Shown: piece after piece, positions 34,479 through 44,256 of the stretch
How positions within the stretch are numbered: position 1 is the stretch's first letter
Layout of the letters: each line of letters starts with the position of its first letter
Made by a program: the position numbers and the translations under genes
The notes under the pieces: model-generated
Seen by the model: only the letters and a program-made list of their open reading frames with translations
Databases searched by the model: none
Told to the model about the DNA's origin: nothing
Assembly: GCF_025685625.1 (NCBI RefSeq)
Contig: NZ_JAGSYI010000002.1
Location: 310,001 to 374,000 of the forward strand
Direction of reading: 5' to 3'
Length of the DNA stretch: 64,000 bases
Origin: Acidicapsa acidisoli
GTDB taxonomy: Bacteria; Acidobacteriota; Terriglobia; Terriglobales; Acidobacteriaceae

Positions 34479-35813
34479 ATGAATTTTCGAAGTCTGTTTC
34501 TCCCCCTCAGTTGCCTCGCCATCTGTGCGTCCCTCGCCTCCGCCGAAACCTCCAAACCTGAGCCAGCTCCGACTGCCGCAATCCTGGCAGGCAAGCTCAT
34601 TGATGTACGCACCGGAGCGGTGCGCAGTCACGCCTATATCGTTCTTGCGAAAGACAGGATTCTTGCCATATCGGAGACAGCTCCGACCGGAGTGCCGCTA
34701 ACCGATCTCTCCGCCTACACCGTCTTGCCTGGCCTGATCGACGCCCACGGGCACATCCTCTCGAACCCCACCAGCCAATCCCTGGCCACCGAAGTGCGCA
34801 CTTCCGCCCCGCAGGCCACGCTTTGGGGCGTATACAACCTGCGGCTCTGGCTCGATCACGGATTTACGGCCGTGCGCGATGCCTGTGAGGGTCCATCCGA
34901 CTACCCTCAATTTGCACTGCGTGATTCGGTCAATCGTGGGTTGATTCAGGGACCGCGCATCTCGGCCGCCGGCAGTTGCGTTTCCATCACGGGTGGGCAC
35001 GGCGATGGCGCACCCTTTTCGCCAGACGTCGATCTGCCCCAGCGCGCCAACATTGCCGACACGGTAGATGATGTTGCGCGCGTGGTTCGCCGCGATATCA
35101 AGTTCGGCGCAGACTGGATCAAGCTCATGGCGACAGGCGGCGTCATGGACCCGATTTCAGATTTCCATGTACAGGAGTTGAGCGAGGAGCAGATGGCCAA
35201 GGCCGTCGAGGTCGCTCACCGTGCAGGTAAGAAAGTCATGGCTCACGCAGAAGGAGCGGCCGGCATCAAGGCAGCAGTACGCGCAGGCGTGGATTCCATC
35301 GAACACGGAACGATGCTGGACGAAGAAGGCGCACAGCTCATGGAGGACCACGGAACCTGGCTCGTGCCCACGCTTTACTGCTTTCAGCACGATATGGAGA
35401 CCGGCCTGTCCAAAGGACGCGACCCGGACAGCTTCGCCAAGGGTCAGGAGATCCTCGCCGCTCAGGGCCCCGCGTTCAAACTGGCGCTCGCCCACCACCT
35501 CAAAATCGCATACGGCGTGGACGACAATGACGTTGACGAATCTGTCTCGCGTGAATTTGGCGCTCTGGTTGCGGGTGGCATGACTACGCTCGGTGCGCTC
35601 CAGGCTGCTACGATCAATGCCGCGACCCTCCTTGGCAAAGACAATCAATTCGGCTCTATTGAGCCTGGACACTACGCCGACATCATCGCCGTAACCGGAG
35701 ACCCACTGGCCGACATCACTGTCATGTATCACGTTGACTTCGTCATGAAGGGCGGTCAGATTCTCAAGGATCCAGCCCACCCTGACCGCAATCCCGTGCC
35801 GCATGTTCAATGA
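34479..35813 (+). CDS. secreted amidohydrolase (Xaa-Pro dipeptidase / imidazolonepropionase-like)
   Basis: 444 residues from ATG 34479, which gives a signal peptide (LFLPLSCLAICASLASAE); the frame opens 39 bases earlier at another ATG. Metal-binding HxH is in VLPGLIDAHGHILS, the bridging carbamylated Lys in ADWIKLMATGGV, metal His in KVMAHAEG and SIEHGTMLDEEG, and the catalytic Asp region around AYGVDDNDVDES; the C-terminal EPGHYADIIAVTGDPLADI closes the composite beta-sandwich. These are two-metal amidohydrolases; secreted bacterial members include prolidase-like enzymes that cut Xaa-Pro dipeptides. Substrate cannot be read. Confidence 0.88.
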   Translation: MNFRSLFLPLSCLAICASLASAETSKPEPAPTAAILAGKLIDVRTGAVRSHAYIVLAKDRILAISETAPTGVPLTDLSAYTVLPGLIDAHGHILSNPTSQSLATEVRTSAPQATLWGVYNLRLWLDHGFTAVRDACEGPSDYPQFALRDSVNRGLIQGPRISAAGSCVSITGGHGDGAPFSPDVDLPQRANIADTVDDVARVVRRDIKFGADWIKLMATGGVMDPISDFHVQELSEEQMAKAVEVAHRAGKKVMAHAEGAAGIKAAVRAGVDSIEHGTMLDEEGAQLMEDHGTWLVPTLYCFQHDMETGLSKGRDPDSFAKGQEILAAQGPAFKLALAHHLKIAYGVDDNDVDESVSREFGALVAGGMTTLGALQAATINAATLLGKDNQFGSIEPGHYADIIAVTGDPLADITVMYHVDFVMKGGQILKDPAHPDRNPVPHVQ

Positions 35814-36105
35814 TTTTCTCGCACAGATTTCCTGATAAGAAAATCACGGTTCATTTGTCTCCTATCTGAGGAAGCGGTTACCCAATTACCAAAGTAAGCT
35901 TTACTTTATGGAATTCACAACTGCCCCGGCTTATGGTAAACGTTATTTTCACGACATCCGACACGTGAACTCGACGGATTGAGCTTTCTTACTGTAAGTG
36001 TGGATCGACTTGCCTCTGCTTCAACGTCCTTTTCCCTTCCTTTCGGGCGGAATGGGACACACCGAGATGACCTCCGATGGAACGAGTTGCAGGAGAAACG
36101 CTCTC

Positions 36106-36693
36106 ATGGCTGACGCAGATGGTGAGGTAACGCGGCTGCTGGAACGATGGAGGGAAGGCGATCCAGATGTATTGGAGAGCCTCATTCCACTCGTCTATGG
36201 ACAACTGCATCGCATCGCGGAGGGCTACATGCGCCGTGAGCGCGAAGATCACACGCTACAGCCGACCGCGCTGGTCAATGAAGTCTACATGCGTCTATTA
36301 AGCCAGCGAAAAGTCTCCTGGCACGACCGGGGACACTTCTACACCTTTGCTGCCCGCATCATGCGAAACATTCTCAAGGACCACGCGCGCGCCCATCTTG
36401 CGGAGCGGCGCGGCGGTCCTGGCGCTATCCGGCTCCCGCTGTCCGACGAGATTGCTTGGGTCGGCACTTCTTCCGCTGAGATTCTAGACCTGAATAGGGC
36501 TCTGGATCGGCTGGAGAAGCTCGATCAGCGCAAGGCGCATCTGATCGAACTCCGTTTTTTCCTGGCATTGACGCTGGAGGAAACCGCGGAAGTGCTCTCG
36601 ATTTCTCTTTCGACAGCCGAACGCGATCTCAAATTCTCGCGAAGCTGGCTCTATCAGGAGCTGAAATCTTCCCCGAAGAGCGAGACAGTCTGA
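36106..36693 (+). CDS. ECF sigma factor (acidobacterial/planctomycete type)
   Basis: 195 residues from ATG 36106, preceded by AGGAG at 11 bases; ATG 36067 and 35998 are in-frame alternatives. Region 2 spans VTRLLERWREGDPDVLESL to VNEVYMRLL and WHDRGHFYTFAARIMRNILKDHAR (partial), region 4 spans LDQRKAHLIELRFFLALTLEETAEVL to STAERDLKFSRSWL. HTLQPTALVNEVYMRL is the hallmark of the sigma family common in Acidobacteria and Planctomycetes that partners with Ser/Thr kinases. Its stop overlaps the kinase start (TGATGG), so kinase output probably controls this sigma factor; no anti-sigma gene is present. Confidence 0.9.
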   Translation: MADADGEVTRLLERWREGDPDVLESLIPLVYGQLHRIAEGYMRREREDHTLQPTALVNEVYMRLLSQRKVSWHDRGHFYTFAARIMRNILKDHARAHLAERRGGPGAIRLPLSDEIAWVGTSSAEILDLNRALDRLEKLDQRKAHLIELRFFLALTLEETAEVLSISLSTAERDLKFSRSWLYQELKSSPKSETV

Positions 36694-39524
36694 TGGACGC
36701 AGGTGCGGAGTTGCCTGGAAACCCAGCCGTATCTGCATCATCGGAAACCTCTCTTCGATGGGAACAGACGGAAGAGTTATTCCACCGCGCGATGGCGTGC
36801 CCGGCACAGGAACGCGCAAGCCGGGTAGTCGATTGGTCTGGCGGCGATGCGGAACTGCGAGACAGCGTGCTCAAGCTTTTGGAATCGTACCAATCCGTGG
36901 AAGAACTAATCTCCGCAGCTCCACCGCTCGATCCGGAGAATTTTTTGAAACGCACCCCGGTCGCCCCTGCAACTGGGGACGGCGAGGGGGGGGCAGGCGA
37001 CCCGTGGATAGGTCGTGTATTAGGCGCATTTCGCCTGGAACGGCTGCTTGGCCAAGGTGGCATGGGAGTCGTTTATCTTGGTCAGCGCATATCAGGGGGC
37101 TTTACTCAGACTGTCGCAGTGAAACTTGTCGGTTGGCACTTGCGTTTGTCGCCCGCCGTTACGCAGTTTCTCCTGGAACGCGAAACTCTCGCCAAACTCG
37201 AGCACGGAAGCATTGCACGTTTGCTTGACGGAGGGGTCACCAGCGAGGGGTTTCCCTACGTAGTAATGGAGTACGTCGAGGGAAGGCGTCTCGACGAGGC
37301 CTGCGACGATCCTGCCGTTCCGATCAAACAGATTATCCGATGGGTACTGCAGTTGTGCAATGCAGTTACCTACGTTCACAGAAATCTCATCCTTCATCGC
37401 GATCTGAAGCCGGGTAACGTGATTGTGACGGACGACGGCATCGTGAAGTTGCTCGACTTCGGAGCCCTCAAGCGCATCGGAACCGGTGGCGATGCGCAGT
37501 CGGAGATGACACGTGCCGGGATGCGCCCGGTGACGGTGCGTTATGCCAGCCCGGAACACATTCGGGGAGATCGCGTCTCGACGTCTGCCGATGTTTTTTC
37601 GCTGGGGATGATCCTTTACCGGCTCATTGCAGGACAACTTCCCGAAGAGCTGAAAAATTTACCCATCGGTCTCTACCTCGACAGGTTAAGGCAAGGTCAG
37701 CTCAAGCCTCCGTCCCAGTGGGCAAGAGTGCACACACCGTCGCGGTTCCTTGATGCCCAAGTCTTGGATACCCAAGTCGCGCGCGACCTGGACGCAATCG
37801 TCTCGAAAGCAATTCGGTACGAGGACGAGGCACGCTATCCCACGGTAGCGGCCTTCGCTGAAGATCTTCTGAATGTCCTTCTGCATCGTCCTGTCGCAGC
37901 TAGAAATGGCAATCTCCTTTACTACACGGTCAAGTTTCACCGCCGCTATCGTTGGCCGGTCCGCTCCGCTGCCGCTGCCCTTCTCGTATTGATGGTGGGG
38001 CTTTGCGCGATGGCATGGCAGGGTCACGTTGCGCATCTCCAGGAGATTCGTGCGAACAAGGGCGTCGAGGACGAAAGGCAGCTTGCCCACATGTTGCTGT
38101 TCGACTACTTCGAACAGTTGAGCCTTGTTCCAGGCTCCATTGACGCGCAAAGAAAAGCTGTCACGCAGGCGCTTGCTTACCTGGACCGGCTGGCCCAGAT
38201 TGCCCCCGGTTCAAGCCTGGAGATGGAAACCATCCGCGGCTTTACCGACATGGGCAATCTTCTCGGCAATCCCTACAATCAGAATCTTGGCAACGTTCCC
38301 GGAGCGTTGGATTCTCTGACCAAGGCCGTCTCTCTGGCCAATGCCAGGCTGAGCAAATATCCGCAGGATCTCGAATCGCAGCTCATATTGATGAAAGCGG
38401 AAACCGCGCTCGGCGGCACGTATCTCGGGAACGGAGACGCCGTTCACGCTGAGCCGATTCTTAAATCAGCCGCGGCAACGGCGGGAGAAATGGCCAGGAA
38501 CCCACACGTCACCGCTCAGATGCTGGAGTCCGCATCCGGCATCACAGACCTGCTCGGCGATGCTTACGATCCGGGTCGAGGCTACGCCATTGCGGACCTC
38601 AATAAGTCCATGGAATCTTACCGCCAGTCTGACAAATACGACGAAATGTGCGATCAGGCAGATCCAAAGGCCGCGCTATGCAGCGCCGGAATTGTTGTCG
38701 GCGAATATAAATATGGGTCCTTGATCGAAGATACCGATCCAGCATCCGCCGCTGCTCATTATCGTCACGGATTGGACGTTGTTCTCCATCTCCCTCCTGA
38801 ACAAAGGAAGACAACTCGCTCCCAACGCGGTAAAAACTATATGCTTGCCCGCCTCGGGCTCATGGAGATGCGCATCGGACACATGACCGAAGGAGTCGCG
38901 CTTGCTCAGGAGGCTCAAGACGGCTTTCGCAAAGCGATTGCGCAGGCCGAACTGGACAATCGCGCCCGCTTCGATCTGGTTGCCTTCGAAACGGATCTTG
39001 CCATCGAGTACGACCGCTTCGGCAAAGAGCGCGAGGCTTCGGAAACGGCCAGAGAAGTCCTGGGAATTTTATCAGTGCTGCTCAAACGCAGTCCGAACAA
39101 CATACGCTGGCAGATGATCCAGGCGCAGGATCTGATGACCTTCGGGCGAATTGAAACGAAGCTTGGACACAAGAGCGCGGGCGCGGAAGCCAGCCGAAAC
39201 GGTTTGCAGGAGGCAGTCCGTCTGGCGCAGGACAAAGAAGCTTCGCCTGAGGTTCTCGGAATCGCCGCCGATGGCCTCTTGGAGCTTCATCTGCATCCCG
39301 GGGATGCGCGCCTGGCGCTCGACTTTGCTCAAAGGGCCGCGAGCGCCTTTGCCAAACCGACCCCGACGCAACTGCTGACGCTGGCGAAGGCGCAATCCGC
39401 AGTCGGTGAATCAGAGCAGGCGAATCGAACGGCCCTATCCGTTCTATCCGCCCTCGCCGGACCCGTAAAAAGCAAGATCGTCGCGGATCAGATCGCAGAG
39501 GCTCGGGGACTAACCAGTCAATGA
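36693..39524 (+). CDS. receptor-like Ser/Thr protein kinase with TPR-like sensor region
   Basis: 943 residues, start overlapping the sigma-factor stop. A 100-residue leader is followed by a Hanks-type kinase domain (about 112-385): P-loop LLGQGGMGVVYLG, VAVKLV Lys, catalytic loop HRDLKPGN (His235-Arg236-Asp237), LLDFGALKR and YASPEHIRG. One membrane helix at about 428-446 (SAAAALLVLMVGLCAMAW), then some 490 residues of helical repeats that look TPR-like (LDSLTKAVSLANARLSKYP, LTLAKAQSAVGESEQANRT). The kinase domain faces the cytoplasm and the repeat region the periplasm. The activation loop contains two Thr/Ser clusters. Confidence 0.92.
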   Translation: MDAGAELPGNPAVSASSETSLRWEQTEELFHRAMACPAQERASRVVDWSGGDAELRDSVLKLLESYQSVEELISAAPPLDPENFLKRTPVAPATGDGEGGAGDPWIGRVLGAFRLERLLGQGGMGVVYLGQRISGGFTQTVAVKLVGWHLRLSPAVTQFLLERETLAKLEHGSIARLLDGGVTSEGFPYVVMEYVEGRRLDEACDDPAVPIKQIIRWVLQLCNAVTYVHRNLILHRDLKPGNVIVTDDGIVKLLDFGALKRIGTGGDAQSEMTRAGMRPVTVRYASPEHIRGDRVSTSADVFSLGMILYRLIAGQLPEELKNLPIGLYLDRLRQGQLKPPSQWARVHTPSRFLDAQVLDTQVARDLDAIVSKAIRYEDEARYPTVAAFAEDLLNVLLHRPVAARNGNLLYYTVKFHRRYRWPVRSAAAALLVLMVGLCAMAWQGHVAHLQEIRANKGVEDERQLAHMLLFDYFEQLSLVPGSIDAQRKAVTQALAYLDRLAQIAPGSSLEMETIRGFTDMGNLLGNPYNQNLGNVPGALDSLTKAVSLANARLSKYPQDLESQLILMKAETALGGTYLGNGDAVHAEPILKSAAATAGEMARNPHVTAQMLESASGITDLLGDAYDPGRGYAIADLNKSMESYRQSDKYDEMCDQADPKAALCSAGIVVGEYKYGSLIEDTDPASAAAHYRHGLDVVLHLPPEQRKTTRSQRGKNYMLARLGLMEMRIGHMTEGVALAQEAQDGFRKAIAQAELDNRARFDLVAFETDLAIEYDRFGKEREASETAREVLGILSVLLKRSPNNIRWQMIQAQDLMTFGRIETKLGHKSAGAEASRNGLQEAVRLAQDKEASPEVLGIAADGLLELHLHPGDARLALDFAQRAASAFAKPTPTQLLTLAKAQSAVGESEQANRTALSVLSALAGPVKSKIVADQIAEARGLTSQ

Positions 39525-39561
39525 GCAGTAAACCTGAGACAGCTCAAACCTGAGCTTCAGA

Positions 39562-41079
39562 TTAATGACTTTCCTCATGAGCAGCAGCATCGCGAAGTTG
39601 CATCATCTGCGGAATTCGCTCCCGCAGGTGCAGGACTTCCGGATCGCGCCTGTTCATCCCATCGAGAATCCGGCGCTCCCTGTCCAAGTCGTCGGATAAT
39701 TGTCGAAGCGCGTCTTGTGTAAGCGGCCGGCGGCTCAGTTCCAGACGCGCCAGCTTTTCGTATTCGCCCGCCAATTCCAATTCGAGTTGAGTATCCTGGT
39801 CATCCTCTGCGGCCAGCGTGTTGATGGTTTCATGGGCGCTGTTCAACAAAGCGGCCTGCGCGGACTCCGCCCCCTGCAACCCGCGCACCGATTCGTAAAG
39901 TTCTCCGGCAAGGACATCGGTCAAGCGCACAAGATCGTGCAACCTCGTCTGGGCTATCTGACGCTTTCGAGCCGCGTCTGTCGCTTGCCTGACAACGCCG
40001 ACGATGCTGAATATCGCCACAAGCAGAAAAACACAACCGAGGCAGGCCGCAAGCCGATTTCTCAGCACCCATTTGCGCGCATAGGTCCATCGTCCGGCCG
40101 CCCTCGTCTTGATCGGATAACCCAGTAGATGCCGCTTGAATTCCTCGCGCATCTGGTTCGCGCTCTGAAATCGCTCCGCTGGATTGCGCCGGAGAGCTTT
40201 GGCGACAATCGCTTCCAGGTCGCCCTGAATTGCCGCGAGCAATCCTCCGGGCGTGGTCGCGCGCAGGGCGGCAATCGACTTCAACGAGTCGGAACCGAAG
40301 GTCTGGATCCTTCCGGATAAGAGCGTGGTCGAATCGTCGTCAAGAACGGGCCTCTGAATTGGAATTCGCGCCTCACTCGGCTTGACGCCCGCCAGAATGT
40401 TCTGGGCAATTAAGCCAAGAGAATAAATGTCGCTCGCCACGGTTAGCCGTTCTCCGGCACGCTGTTCGGGACTGGCATAAAGCACCGTGTAACTATCCTG
40501 GACTGATTCCTCCGAGACGACGGCTGGCGAGCCTGGTTGAGCCGCGCCGAGGCCGGAGCCTAGATCTGCGAGGATGGTCGCAACTCCGAAATCGAGCAGC
40601 CGGGGCTTGCCTTCTGCCGTGACGAGAATATTCTCAGGCTTAAGATCTGCGTGCACCACCAGATGGCGATGCGCATGCTCGACGGCCTCCAGAACATCCA
40701 ATAGAAGCTCAACACGACGGCGCATCGGAAGCCGATGATCGTCGCAATAGGCATCCAGCGGCATGCCATCGACATACTCCATTACGATGTAGCGCGAGCC
40801 ATCCTCTGTGATGCCTGCATCCAGCATCCGGACGACACCCGGATGCTCCAGTGCTGCAAGTAGCTCGCCCTCTCGCTCGATCTTCCCGTCGGCTGCATCG
40901 GGAAAGAGACTCGGATGCAATATCTTGATCGCGACCTGTTGGGAGAACTGCTCCATGCGTTCTCCCAGATAAACAGCTCCCATTCCGCCAACGCCTAAAA
41001 GGCGCAGGACGCGGAATGGCCCGATCGTCTTGGGAATTTCGGAATTGGAAACAGGGGGCTTCAGCATCCGGTCTAACAT
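39562..41079 (-). CDS. second membrane Ser/Thr protein kinase, non-RD type
   Basis: 505 residues from ATG 41079 (TTG 41106 and ATG 41067 also possible). Kinase domain: LLGVGGMGAVYLGE, VAIKIL Lys, catalytic loop VVHADLKPENIL, LLDFGVAT and YASPEQRAGE. The Arg before the catalytic Asp is Ala (HAD instead of HRD), the pattern of kinases that do not need activation-loop phosphorylation. One membrane helix (LAACLGCVFLLVAIFSIVGVV) precedes a short helical periplasmic tail of about 140 residues without repeats. The gene converges on the sigma/kinase pair with 37 bases between the stops, so the two kinases may be parts of one signalling locus. Confidence 0.9.
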   Translation of the reverse strand: MLDRMLKPPVSNSEIPKTIGPFRVLRLLGVGGMGAVYLGERMEQFSQQVAIKILHPSLFPDAADGKIEREGELLAALEHPGVVRMLDAGITEDGSRYIVMEYVDGMPLDAYCDDHRLPMRRRVELLLDVLEAVEHAHRHLVVHADLKPENILVTAEGKPRLLDFGVATILADLGSGLGAAQPGSPAVVSEESVQDSYTVLYASPEQRAGERLTVASDIYSLGLIAQNILAGVKPSEARIPIQRPVLDDDSTTLLSGRIQTFGSDSLKSIAALRATTPGGLLAAIQGDLEAIVAKALRRNPAERFQSANQMREEFKRHLLGYPIKTRAAGRWTYARKWVLRNRLAACLGCVFLLVAIFSIVGVVRQATDAARKRQIAQTRLHDLVRLTDVLAGELYESVRGLQGAESAQAALLNSAHETINTLAAEDDQDTQLELELAGEYEKLARLELSRRPLTQDALRQLSDDLDRERRILDGMNRRDPEVLHLRERIPQMMQLRDAAAHEESH

Positions 41080-41457
41080 ACCAACACATTTGGATCGCGC
41101 GGGCAAATTTCCTTCCCGGATAGCTTTTCTTGCCAGCCGAATCTCGCTGGATGTGGAAATCCGCGCCCCTTGACTTTTGCGTTAAAGTCGCGTAAGTCAT
41201 TGTCGTTAAAGGAAATCCACAGATATTTTTGAATCTCCCTTCTAAGGGAATACATCAATTGATCAAGCATTTGAACGCGCATTGATTCGGAATTTTATCC
41301 AGCATCGAAATTTACGAAGACCAAAGTTTTTTGTGTAAACATTAAATCAAACGATGCTGTTTTGCTCGATGCCGCATCAATTTCAGTAATCCGTTGCTGA
41401 CGTGCTGCTTTCGTCAGGCACCTTTCGCAAACAACAAATTCTTGAGGCCAGAATCCC
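41080..41457. other. intergenic region before the respiratory operon
   Basis: 378 bases, AT-rich after 41200. Contains an inverted repeat GACTTT-TGCGTT-AAAGTC at 41172-41189 and a repeated CGTTAAAG 24 bases apart, possible regulator sites. The promoter of the cytochrome operon must be here; no consensus pair could be fixed. Confidence 0.4.
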
Positions 41458-42537
41458 TTGCGTTTTTTCGCCAGCTTCTCGACGACAGATTGCGAAAATC
41501 ATAGGCTCCGCACAGCCCGGCTCATAGGCCGTGTGCTGTTGGGCCTGCCATTTCTCGGCAGCATGGCTTATGCGCAGTCGCCAACAAACATCTTTGCGCC
41601 CGCGGCCACTCCGGCACACTCCATCTTCGGCCTCTCGATGCTTGTCCTCGGCGTCACCCTCGCCATTTTTCTCATCGTCGCCGGAATGCTGCTCTATGCG
41701 CTAATTCGATACCGGCACAGGCCAGATGAGTCTACTCTGGAGCCGGCGCAAATCTATGGCAGCAACCAGATCGAAATGTCCTGGACTGTCATTCCGATCC
41801 TCATCGTTGTGATGCTCTTTCTGTCGACCGCGCGCGTGATTCTGGGAACACAGGCCATTCCGAAACCGGCCAACTCTTTAGACGTAACCGTCGTGGGCCA
41901 TCAGTTCTGGTGGGAGTATCGGTATCCGAAGCTGGGAGTTGTGACAGCCAATGAGCTTCACATTCCTGTCAGCGATCCTTCGGCTCCTCAGCCAACCTAT
42001 CTCACCATGTCGTCGGCGGACACCGATCATAGCTTCTGGGTGCCGCGTCTGGCGGGCAAGACGGATGTGATTCCGAATCGCGTCAATACGATGTGGATCG
42101 ATCCTTCGCAAGCTGGTCTTTACCTTGGCCAGTGCGCGCAATATTGCGGAACGCAGCACGCGAAGATGCTCTTGCGCGTCTACGCCGATACTCCTGAACA
42201 GTTCGCTACCTGGATCGCGCAGCAGAAAAAGCCGGCGCAACAGGACTTCCCTGGCAATCCTGCGGCTGTCGAAGGTCAGACCGTATTCATGCACAACGCC
42301 TGCATCAACTGCCATGCGGTTGGTGGAACCGTGGCCAACGGAAGATTCGGACCTGACCTTACTCACCTGGCGAGCCGCGATACGATTGCTTCGGGAGCGG
42401 TCCCGAATACGCCGGACAATTTGAGAAAGTGGATCGACGATCCCAATTCGCTGAAGCCTGGTTCGTTGATGCCTTCGATGCATTTGAACAGTCATGATCT
42501 GGATGTCATCACGGCTTACCTTACGCAGCTTCGCTAA
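41458..42537 (+). CDS. ctaC: cytochrome c oxidase subunit II with fused cytochrome c domain
   Basis: 359 residues. Signal-like N-terminus, then two membrane helices (LVLGVTLAIFLIVAGMLLYAL and MSWTVIPILIVVMLFLS). The cupredoxin domain has GHQFWWEYRYP and the binuclear CuA site CAQYCGTQHAKM complete (two Cys, His, Met). After a linker the C-terminal domain carries the haem c motif CINCH and a distal Met near PGSLMPSMH, so this is a caa3-type subunit II that takes electrons directly from cytochrome c. First gene of a nine-gene respiratory operon. The start is unsure: the first 25 residues before the hydrophobic region are atypical. Confidence 0.94.
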   Translation: MRFFASFSTTDCENHRLRTARLIGRVLLGLPFLGSMAYAQSPTNIFAPAATPAHSIFGLSMLVLGVTLAIFLIVAGMLLYALIRYRHRPDESTLEPAQIYGSNQIEMSWTVIPILIVVMLFLSTARVILGTQAIPKPANSLDVTVVGHQFWWEYRYPKLGVVTANELHIPVSDPSAPQPTYLTMSSADTDHSFWVPRLAGKTDVIPNRVNTMWIDPSQAGLYLGQCAQYCGTQHAKMLLRVYADTPEQFATWIAQQKKPAQQDFPGNPAAVEGQTVFMHNACINCHAVGGTVANGRFGPDLTHLASRDTIASGAVPNTPDNLRKWIDDPNSLKPGSLMPSMHLNSHDLDVITAYLTQLR

Positions 42538-42570
42538 CCATTCAATGAGTCAGCAACGTGGAGATGTCTC

Positions 42571-44256
42571 ATGAGTACAACTACGCAAGTGCCGGGAATC
42601 GATGAGACGCTGACGACCCGGCAGGGCAGGCCGCCAGTCAATGTGATCTACGAGTGGCTGACGACAGTCGATCACAAGAAGATCGGACTGATGTACATCA
42701 GTTATGCTTTGATTTTCCTGATTGTCGGCGGCATTGAAGCAACGCTGATGCGCATCCAACTCGCGCGCCCGAACAATCACTTCGTCTCGCCACAGGTCTT
42801 CAATCAGCTCTTCACCATGCACGGCACAACGATGATCTTCTTCATGGTTATGCCTATAGTTTTCGGCTGGGGAAATTACCTTGTCCCCCTCATGATCGGG
42901 GCGCGAGACATGGCGTTTCCCCGGCTCAACTCCTTCAGCTTCTGGATCTCTGCCTTTGCGGGAATGCTGCTGTATTTCAGTTATTTCGGGGCGAGCGGGT
43001 TATACGCCGCAGGGTCAGCGCCGGATGTAGGCTGGTTTGCCTACGCGCCGCTGACAGCCAGAGTCTTTTCGCCCGGGCACAGCACCGACTACTGGACGCT
43101 TTCCGTCTTTCTAAGCGGAGTCGGATCGATCGGGACCTCCATCAATTTTGTGGCCACGATTCTCTCCATGCGCTGCAAGGGCATGAAGATGAGCCGGATG
43201 CCCCTTCTGGTCTGGCTTTATCTGGTAACAGCGAGCCTGGTCTTCGTTGCCGTAAGTCCGCTCACAGCGGCGCAGATCATGCTGGCTCTTGACCGATACC
43301 TTGGCTCTCACTTCTTCGATACGCAGGCCGGCGGCTCGGCGGTCCTTTGGATGCACTTCTTCTGGATCTTCGGCCATCCCGAAGTCTACATTCTGGTGCT
43401 CCCCGCATTTGCCTTTGTCAACGAAATCGTTCCGGTCTTCTCCCGTAAGGCCATCTTTGGCTATCCGGCAATGGTGGCTGCATCTGCAGGCATCGCCTTT
43501 ATCAGTCTCAGCGTGTGGGCGCACCACATGTTCACCGTCGGGATGGGCGCGGCTGCGAACACCTTCTTCGTTTTCGCCACCATGGTCATATCGGTGCCCA
43601 CCGGAATCAAGATATTCAACTGGCTGGCGACGATCTGGGGCGGAAAGGTGATTTTCGCCACGCCGATGATGTTCTGCGTGGGATTCCTGTTTCAGTTCCT
43701 GATTGCTGGGCTCACCGGCATCATGCTCTCAGCGGCTCCATTCACCTGGCAACTCGGCAACTCATATTTTGTTGTGGCCCACTTTCATTACGTAATCGTT
43801 GGCGCCATCGTATTTGCGCTGTTCGCTGCCTTCTATTACTGGTATCCCAAGATCACAGGCCGGATGATGTCGGAAACACTCGGCAAATGGCACTTCTGGC
43901 TTTTCATCATCGGCTTCCACCTCACCTTCGACTTCATGCATATTCCGGGCCTTCTGGGTATGCCGCGGCGCATCTACACGTATGAAGCAGGCCGCGGCTG
44001 GGAGACATGGAACATGATTGTCAGCATCGGCACCATCTTCCAGGCGGCTGGACTCCTGGTCTTCATATACAACATGGTGCGCTCGTACTACCACGGCGAT
44101 GAGGCGGGCCACGACCCGTGGGATGCATGGACGCTCGAATGGACAACAACTTCCCCGCCGCCCGCTTACAACTTTGCTATTGAACCCACGGTCTACAGCA
44201 GACGCCCGTTGTGGGACATCAAACATCCTGAAGATCCGGACTCGGACTACGAATAA
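42571..44256 (+). CDS. ctaD: cytochrome c oxidase subunit I
   Basis: 561 residues, 12 membrane helices. Haem a ligand His in FTMHGTTMIFF, the CuB/Tyr crosslink site HPEVYILVLPAF, CuB ligand pair VWAHHMFTVG, and haem a3/a ligands in VAHFHYVIVG mark a complete A-type haem-copper oxidase catalytic subunit. The C-terminal MPRRIYTYEAGRGW loop is standard. It reduces O2 and pumps protons. ATG 33 bases after ctaC stop; its stop overlaps the ctaE start by one base. Confidence 0.97.
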   Translation: MSTTTQVPGIDETLTTRQGRPPVNVIYEWLTTVDHKKIGLMYISYALIFLIVGGIEATLMRIQLARPNNHFVSPQVFNQLFTMHGTTMIFFMVMPIVFGWGNYLVPLMIGARDMAFPRLNSFSFWISAFAGMLLYFSYFGASGLYAAGSAPDVGWFAYAPLTARVFSPGHSTDYWTLSVFLSGVGSIGTSINFVATILSMRCKGMKMSRMPLLVWLYLVTASLVFVAVSPLTAAQIMLALDRYLGSHFFDTQAGGSAVLWMHFFWIFGHPEVYILVLPAFAFVNEIVPVFSRKAIFGYPAMVAASAGIAFISLSVWAHHMFTVGMGAAANTFFVFATMVISVPTGIKIFNWLATIWGGKVIFATPMMFCVGFLFQFLIAGLTGIMLSAAPFTWQLGNSYFVVAHFHYVIVGAIVFALFAAFYYWYPKITGRMMSETLGKWHFWLFIIGFHLTFDFMHIPGLLGMPRRIYTYEAGRGWETWNMIVSIGTIFQAAGLLVFIYNMVRSYYHGDEAGHDPWDAWTLEWTTTSPPPAYNFAIEPTVYSRRPLWDIKHPEDPDSDYE

